Source: Arthrobacter_H sp030452125
Lineage (GTDB): Bacteria; Actinomycetota; Actinomycetes; Actinomycetales; Micrococcaceae
Strand: one strand, 5' to 3'
Length of the DNA: 64,000 bases
NCBI GenBank assembly: GCA_052379645.1
Contig: JBQSYU010000015.1
How positions within the stretch are numbered: the first letter of the stretch is position 1; each line of letters starts with the position of its first letter. The position numbers were made by a program, and so were the translations under genes. The notes below the pieces were generated by a model, which worked only from the letters and a program-made list of their open reading frames with translations, made no database searches and was not told where the DNA came from. This document shows positions 59,804 through 64,000 of the stretch, in pieces.

Positions 59804-62086
59804 ATGCCGCAGTCACCCTCGCCCGCACCTGAACTGGAGCGCGAGCGGGCATATGTCGAGCGCCTGTACCGTCGCCTCGATGCCCTGCGTGAGGAGAAGA
59901 CCGCGCAACTGGCCCGGGTCCGCCGCGATGGAGCGGTCGGTTCCCTGCAGAACATCTCCGAACGCGACTCCTTCGCGAACCTCTACGAGGACCGGCTGGC
60001 CCAGCTGAATGCCGTGGAGGACCGGTTGGTCTTCGGCCGACTGGACCTCGAAACCGCCGGGGACGATGGAGAAGCCACCAGCCACTACATCGGGCGCATC
60101 GGCATGACCGATGAGGACCAGACCCGGTTGATGGTTGATTGGCGTGCCCCGGAGGCCGGGGCCTTCTACCAGGCCACCGCCTTCGAACGCCAGGGGGTCC
60201 GCCGCCGGCGCCATCTGATCCTGAAGGGCCGCAACGTGGTCGCCCTCGAAGACGACGTGCTGGATCCGGAACTCCTCAACGAAGGGGTCTCGCACCAGGG
60301 GGAGGGGGCGCTGCTTGCTGCCCTGACCAGCCGACGCACCGGACACATGACGGATATCGTCAGCACCATCCAGGCGGAGCAGGACCGGATCATCCGTGCC
60401 CCGCTGGCCGGCGTACTGGTCGTCCAGGGCGGTCCCGGGACCGGAAAGACCGCGGTGGCGCTCCACCGGGCGGCCTATCTGCTCTATGAACACCGGGAAC
60501 GACTGAAGACCGCCGGCGTCCTGCTGGTCGGCCCCTCCACGGCCTTCATGCGCTATATCGAACGCGTCCTGCCCTCCCTGGGCGAGACCGGAGTCGTGAC
60601 GTCCTCCGTGGGCCAGCTCCTGCCGGGGATCAATGCCATTCCCGAGCCCGGACGCGAAGCCGCCCGGATCAAGGGTGGGCTGGGAATGGCCGAGGTGGTG
60701 GCCCGGGCCGTGGAGCATCGCCAGAGGGTTCCCGCGGGGCCACGCAGGGTCATGGTGGAAGGCACCCCGTTGACGGTCACCCCACGACAGGTCAAACGGG
60801 CCGGCGACAAGGCACGGGCGACGGGCAAACCGTATAACGAGGCCCGCGCGACCTTCGTGAAGGTCATGCTGCGCGAGCTGGCCGACCAGTTGAAGGAGAA
60901 GCTCGAGGAATCCTCCGGTGCGGGCAATGCGGCCGACCGTTCCTATCTGATCGAAGACGTCCGGGCCTCCCGGGATGTGCGCATCACCTTGAACCTGTGC
61001 TGGCTGCCGATGGGTCCCGAACAGTTGATCTCGGATCTGTATGCCAAGCCAGAGGTCCTCGAAGCGGTGGCTCCCGAGCTGAGCTACGCCGAACGCCGTA
61101 CCCTGCAACGTGGCCGGGACGAGCCATGGACCGAGGCGGATGTCCCCCTGCTCGACGAGGCCGCCGAACTCCTCGGTGCCTTCGACGCGACGGTCGGGCG
61201 TGAACAAGCCCTGGCGGAAGCCAACCGCAAACGCGATCTGGCCAATGCCGAACAGGCGTTGAAGAACGTCAGCGCCTCACTGGAGGAGATCGGCATCGAC
61301 GGGTCCGTCAGCGCCGAACAGCTGGCCGACCTGAACGAGGAGACCGGACCCCGGCTGACGGCTGCCGAACGCGCGGCCACCGACCGCAACTGGGCCTACG
61401 GACATGTCGTGATCGACGAGGCCCAGGAGCTCTCTCCCATGCAGTGGCGCTTGCTGGTGCGTCGTTGCCCCTTGAAGTCCTTCACCGTCGTCGGCGATAT
61501 CGCCCAGGCCAGTTCGGCCGCGAGCGTGGGCAGCTGGGCCGCGGCCATGAAACCATTCGTCGGTCGTCGTTTCGAGTTGGAGGAGCTGACGGTGAACTAC
61601 CGCACGCCGGTCCAGATCGCCGAAGCTGCCGCCCGGATGGCCCAGGAAGCGGGCCTGCAGGTCTCGACGCCCAAGGCGGTGCGCGAAGGGGACTGGCCCC
61701 CGGTGATCAACCGGGTCGAGCCCGGGGAGGTCCTGGGAGCGATGCTGAGGGCTTTGCCGCGGGAGATCGGGATCGCCGACGGGGGACTGGTTGCAGTCAT
61801 TGCCCCCGCACAACGACTCGATCAGGTACGCACCGCGGTCGCAGGCGAATACGGGCGTCGCGTCGGGGGCGGGTCGGGCGCCCTGGACCAGGACATCGTG
61901 GTGACCACGGCCAAGCTGGCCAAGGGCCTGGAATTCGACGTCGTGGTGGTGCTGGAGCCGCAGGAAATCGTCGAGGAGGCCGAAGGAACCGTCGGTGACT
62001 TGTATGTCGCGATGACCCGGGCCACCCAACGTCTGCTGGTCATCGCCAGTGGCAACATTCCGGCGGGAATGGAGCCGGACGCCTGA
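59804..62086 (+). CDS. HelD/HelR-like RNA-polymerase-associated UvrD-type ATPase
   Basis: A 760-residue superfamily 1 protein. An N-terminal antiparallel coiled coil (ELERERAYVERLYRRLDALR) fits the arm that HelD-type factors insert into RNA polymerase. Walker A is GGPGTGKTAV at residues 209-218; a later HVVIDEAQELSPMQW is Walker B, VNYRTP is motif IV and YVAMTRATQRLLV is motif VI. Actinobacterial homologs (HelR) recycle stalled polymerase and can displace rifampicin; that role is inferred. AGGAGGAAAGTAC precedes the ATG. No rifamycin-associated element is seen upstream. Confidence 0.88.
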   Translation: MPQSPSPAPELERERAYVERLYRRLDALREEKTAQLARVRRDGAVGSLQNISERDSFANLYEDRLAQLNAVEDRLVFGRLDLETAGDDGEATSHYIGRIGMTDEDQTRLMVDWRAPEAGAFYQATAFERQGVRRRRHLILKGRNVVALEDDVLDPELLNEGVSHQGEGALLAALTSRRTGHMTDIVSTIQAEQDRIIRAPLAGVLVVQGGPGTGKTAVALHRAAYLLYEHRERLKTAGVLLVGPSTAFMRYIERVLPSLGETGVVTSSVGQLLPGINAIPEPGREAARIKGGLGMAEVVARAVEHRQRVPAGPRRVMVEGTPLTVTPRQVKRAGDKARATGKPYNEARATFVKVMLRELADQLKEKLEESSGAGNAADRSYLIEDVRASRDVRITLNLCWLPMGPEQLISDLYAKPEVLEAVAPELSYAERRTLQRGRDEPWTEADVPLLDEAAELLGAFDATVGREQALAEANRKRDLANAEQALKNVSASLEEIGIDGSVSAEQLADLNEETGPRLTAAERAATDRNWAYGHVVIDEAQELSPMQWRLLVRRCPLKSFTVVGDIAQASSAASVGSWAAAMKPFVGRRFELEELTVNYRTPVQIAEAAARMAQEAGLQVSTPKAVREGDWPPVINRVEPGEVLGAMLRALPREIGIADGGLVAVIAPAQRLDQVRTAVAGEYGRRVGGGSGALDQDIVVTTAKLAKGLEFDVVVVLEPQEIVEEAEGTVGDLYVAMTRATQRLLVIASGNIPAGMEPDA

Positions 62087-62104
62087 TCCCCGCGGTGTAG
62101 CTGC

Positions 62105-62110
62105 TAGATT
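62105..62110 (+). promoter_or_regulatory. Putative -10 box for leaderless tyrS
   Basis: TAGATT ends 7 nt before GTG 62118. Confidence 0.45.
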
Positions 62111-62117
62111 TGACCTC

Positions 62118-63437
62118 GTGTCAGTAAGTGAATTGAATCCCGCCATTGCGGGACAGCAGAATGATCCGTCCTTCCCCAACATCTGGCAGGAGCTGAAGTG
62201 GCGTGGCCTGGTCCACGTTTCCACGGAGGAATCCGGTCTGGAGCAAATGCTCGCGGGGGAGCCGATCACGTATTACTGCGGATTCGATCCCACGGCGCCC
62301 TCATTGCACCTGGGGAACCTGGTCCAGCTGTTGAACATGCGCCGTCTCCAGCTGGCGGGTCACCACCCGCTGGGCCTGGTGGGCGGTTCCACCGGCCTGA
62401 TCGGTGATCCCCGGCAGAGCGCCGAACGGGTTCTGAACACCAAGGAGACCGTCAACGAATGGGTTGGCCGTCTGCAACGCCAGGTCAGCTGGTTCCTGTC
62501 CACCGAGGGAACGAACGCGATGCAGATCGTGAACAACCTGGACTGGACGGGCCCCCTCAGCGCCATCGACTTCCTACGTGAGGTGGGTAAACACTTCCGG
62601 GTGGGGACGATGGTCAAGAAGGACACTGTTGCGTCACGCCTGAACAGTGACGAGGGAATCAGCTACACGGAATTCAGCTACCAGATCCTGCAGGGCATGG
62701 ACTACCTGGAGCTCTACCGCGACTACGGCTGCCGTCTGCAGACCGGCGGTTCCGACCAGTGGGGCAACCTGACCAGCGGCACGGAACTGATCCGCAAGGT
62801 CGAAGGCACCACGGTCCATGCCTTCGGAACCCCGCTGATCACCAACTCCGACGGAAGCAAGTTCGGCAAAAGTGAAGGCAACGCCATCTGGCTCGATGCC
62901 GAGATGTGCAGCCCATATGCCTTTTACCAGTTTTGGCTCAACACCGCGGACGTCGATGTGGTTGATCGGTTCAAGATCTTCACCTTCCGCACGCGCGAAG
63001 AAATCGAAGCCATCGGACAAGAGGTGGCGGACCGCCCCTTCGCCCGGGCGGGGCAACGCCAGTTGGCCTACGACGTCACGTCGTTGGTCCACGGGGTGGA
63101 TGTCACCGAAAAGGTCATCGCAGCCTCGGCGGCAATGTTCGGCCAAGGGGCGCTCGCCGAGTTGGACGAGGAGCTCCTGGTGGCAGCCACTGCGGAACTG
63201 CCCAGTGCGAAGGTGGCACCGGATTCCTTGGGAATCGTCGAGCTGCTGGTGGCGACCGGACTCTCCGAATCCAAGTCGGCGGCTCGTCGGACCGTGGGCG
63301 AGGGAGGTGCCTACGTCAACAACGTCAAGTTCTCAGATGTCGACGCGGTCATCGACCCATCGACCCTGTTGCATGGCCGCTATGTCCTGGTGCGCCGTGG
63401 CAAGAAGAACCTGGCAATAGTCGAAGTCGGTTCCTAG
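62118..63437 (+). CDS. tyrS: Tyrosine-tRNA ligase
   Basis: Class I synthetase of 439 residues from GTG. The HIGH-like motif is in DPTAPSLHLGNL and the KMSKS-like is KFGKS. YQILQGMDYLELYRDYGC and GGSDQWGNLTSGTELIRK bind tyrosine. The C-terminal S4-like domain (LSESKSAARRTVGEGGAYVN) binds the tRNA. It is the last protein gene before the rRNA operon. No T-box leader is present. Confidence 0.96.
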   Translation: MSVSELNPAIAGQQNDPSFPNIWQELKWRGLVHVSTEESGLEQMLAGEPITYYCGFDPTAPSLHLGNLVQLLNMRRLQLAGHHPLGLVGGSTGLIGDPRQSAERVLNTKETVNEWVGRLQRQVSWFLSTEGTNAMQIVNNLDWTGPLSAIDFLREVGKHFRVGTMVKKDTVASRLNSDEGISYTEFSYQILQGMDYLELYRDYGCRLQTGGSDQWGNLTSGTELIRKVEGTTVHAFGTPLITNSDGSKFGKSEGNAIWLDAEMCSPYAFYQFWLNTADVDVVDRFKIFTFRTREEIEAIGQEVADRPFARAGQRQLAYDVTSLVHGVDVTEKVIAASAAMFGQGALAELDEELLVAATAELPSAKVAPDSLGIVELLVATGLSESKSAARRTVGEGGAYVNNVKFSDVDAVIDPSTLLHGRYVLVRRGKKNLAIVEVGS

Positions 63438-63448
63438 AGACCAGGGCA

Positions 63449-63471
63449 GCGGCGCGTCCTGGACGCGCCGC
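63449..63471 (+). terminator. First terminator after tyrS
   Basis: GCGGCGCGTC-CTG-GACGCGCCGC, a perfect 10-bp stem, without a T run. Confidence 0.65.
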
Positions 63472-63488
63472 CATTCCAGAAGGACCAG

Positions 63489-63540
63489 AGGCCGGTCGGC
63501 CCCGAGACGTGAATCACGTCGGGGCCGACCGGCCTTTTTC
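63489..63540 (+). terminator. Second, strong terminator before the rRNA operon
   Basis: AGGCCGGTCGGCCCCG pairs perfectly with CGGGGCCGACCGGCCT (16 bp); an inner ACGT/ACGT pair extends it, and TTTTT follows. It insulates the downstream rRNA promoter from tyrS read-through. Confidence 0.9.
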
Positions 63541-63845
63541 GCGTCCGGAGAGGGGCCGGCTGCCGGGCCGGCCACCAAGGAAGCCCGGAATTCCGGGGAT
63601 CCGGGGGTGATCGAGGGCGGAAGGCGTGCAGGGACCTGCCGATTTGCAGCCACCGGTCAGCACGTGTAATGTTTTCTCTTGTCGCCGCCGCTCCTGCAGC
63701 GGACAAAGGAAGCGAAAGTTTCCCGGGAAAGCGACCAAACCCCTTTCAAATATCCAGGTATTCCGGACGTCATTTGCACGCCCTGAAACATGGAAATGGA
63801 AGCGGGGGGAGGCCGAATGGTCGAAATCAAAGCGATAAAGTCGAT
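63541..63845 (+). other. Non-coding region upstream of the rRNA promoter
   Basis: No gene is supported. Base composition shifts from GC-rich to AT-richer towards the promoter. Short ORFs here have no family resemblance and I treat them as chance. The region may hold upstream activating sites or additional rRNA promoters that I cannot define by eye. Confidence 0.5.
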
Positions 63846-63874
63846 TTGACAACGATCAAACGGACTAATAAATT
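63846..63874 (+). promoter_or_regulatory. rRNA operon promoter
   Basis: TTGACA (63846-63851), a 17-bp spacer and TAAATT (63869-63874) form a near-consensus housekeeping sigma promoter, by far the best in the window. The start is expected near 63881. Confidence 0.8.
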
Positions 63875-64000
63875 AGATATGTAGCAGCGAGAGAAAAGCA
63901 AAAAGAATACGAATTCTTTACTTCGTAATTTGCTCGGAATCGTTAGCGGTCTGTTGTTTGAGAACTCAATAGTGTGCCATGTTTGTTGACACCGATTTTT
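63875..64000 (+). ncRNA. rRNA operon leader (pre-16S), 16S gene beyond the window
   Basis: AT-rich leader. TGTTGTTTGAGAACTCAATA at 63952-63971, continuing GTGTG, is the conserved actinobacterial pre-16S antitermination/processing element (box A region). A small hairpin TACGAA/TTCGTA occurs before it. The 16S rRNA 5' end has not been reached by 64000. Confidence 0.8.

Noticed and set aside
63626..63884. Two overlapping 70-codon ORFs before the rRNA promoter
   Set aside because: No ribosome site, no resemblance to known proteins, and they run into the promoter.

Overview
The window is a 64 kb piece of a high-GC Gram-positive chromosome. Gene content and order point to Actinomycetota, most likely the Micrococcaceae (Arthrobacter and relatives); I cannot fix the genus. 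Supporting signs are the ClgR-DUF3046-RecA-RecX-MiaB-MiaA-DapF block, actinobacterial LexA boxes (TCGAAC-N4-GTTCGA type), a mycothiol-type DinB-fold enzyme, a PriA-type HisA, many genes that look leaderless (TANNNT about 6-7 nt before the start codon), and the typical actinobacterial rRNA leader at the right edge. Almost everything is core genome. I see no insertion sequence, prophage, CRISPR array or tRNA gene.

Left part (1-17 kb): a molybdate uptake and molybdenum-cofactor cluster (modA, modB, moeA, moaC, mog, moaE) runs into lysine biosynthesis (dapB). A signalling and membrane-protein block follows (NarL-type response regulator and sensor kinase on the minus strand, a GAP-family membrane protein, a DUF418 membrane protein). 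Then dapA, RNase J, FtsK, PgsA, CinA and the ClgR-type regulator.

Middle (17-34 kb): a MarR regulator, DUF3046, recA with two overlapping LexA boxes, recX, miaB, miaA, dapF, an RsmC-like methyltransferase, hflX, a DinG-like helicase, and lexA divergent from a LysM membrane protein that fits an SOS division inhibitor. Next come hisC-hisB-hisH-(50-aa membrane peptide)-priA and an SseB-like gene.

Translation block (34-46 kb): infC-rpmI-rplT follows a structured leader with two competing 9-bp pairings. infC probably starts with AUC and has a long Ala/Lys/Pro tail; L20 carries an extra C-terminal domain. Then a SpoU methyltransferase, a CDF metal transporter, MutT, pyrrolidone-carboxylate peptidase, a small HExxH protein coupled to a lipoprotein penicillin-binding protein, and pheS-pheT.

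Right part (46-64 kb): a DUF2087 protein and a quinone oxidoreductase precede the arginine pathway (argC-J-B-D-F-R, then argG-H), interrupted by a lipoprotein and an ankyrin protein on the minus strand. ArgR-box-like pairs precede argC and argG. The window ends with a DinB/MDMPI protein, 3-methyladenine glycosylase, apt, a HelD/HelR-like helicase, tyrS, two stacked terminators, and the promoter and leader of an rRNA operon whose 16S gene lies just outside.
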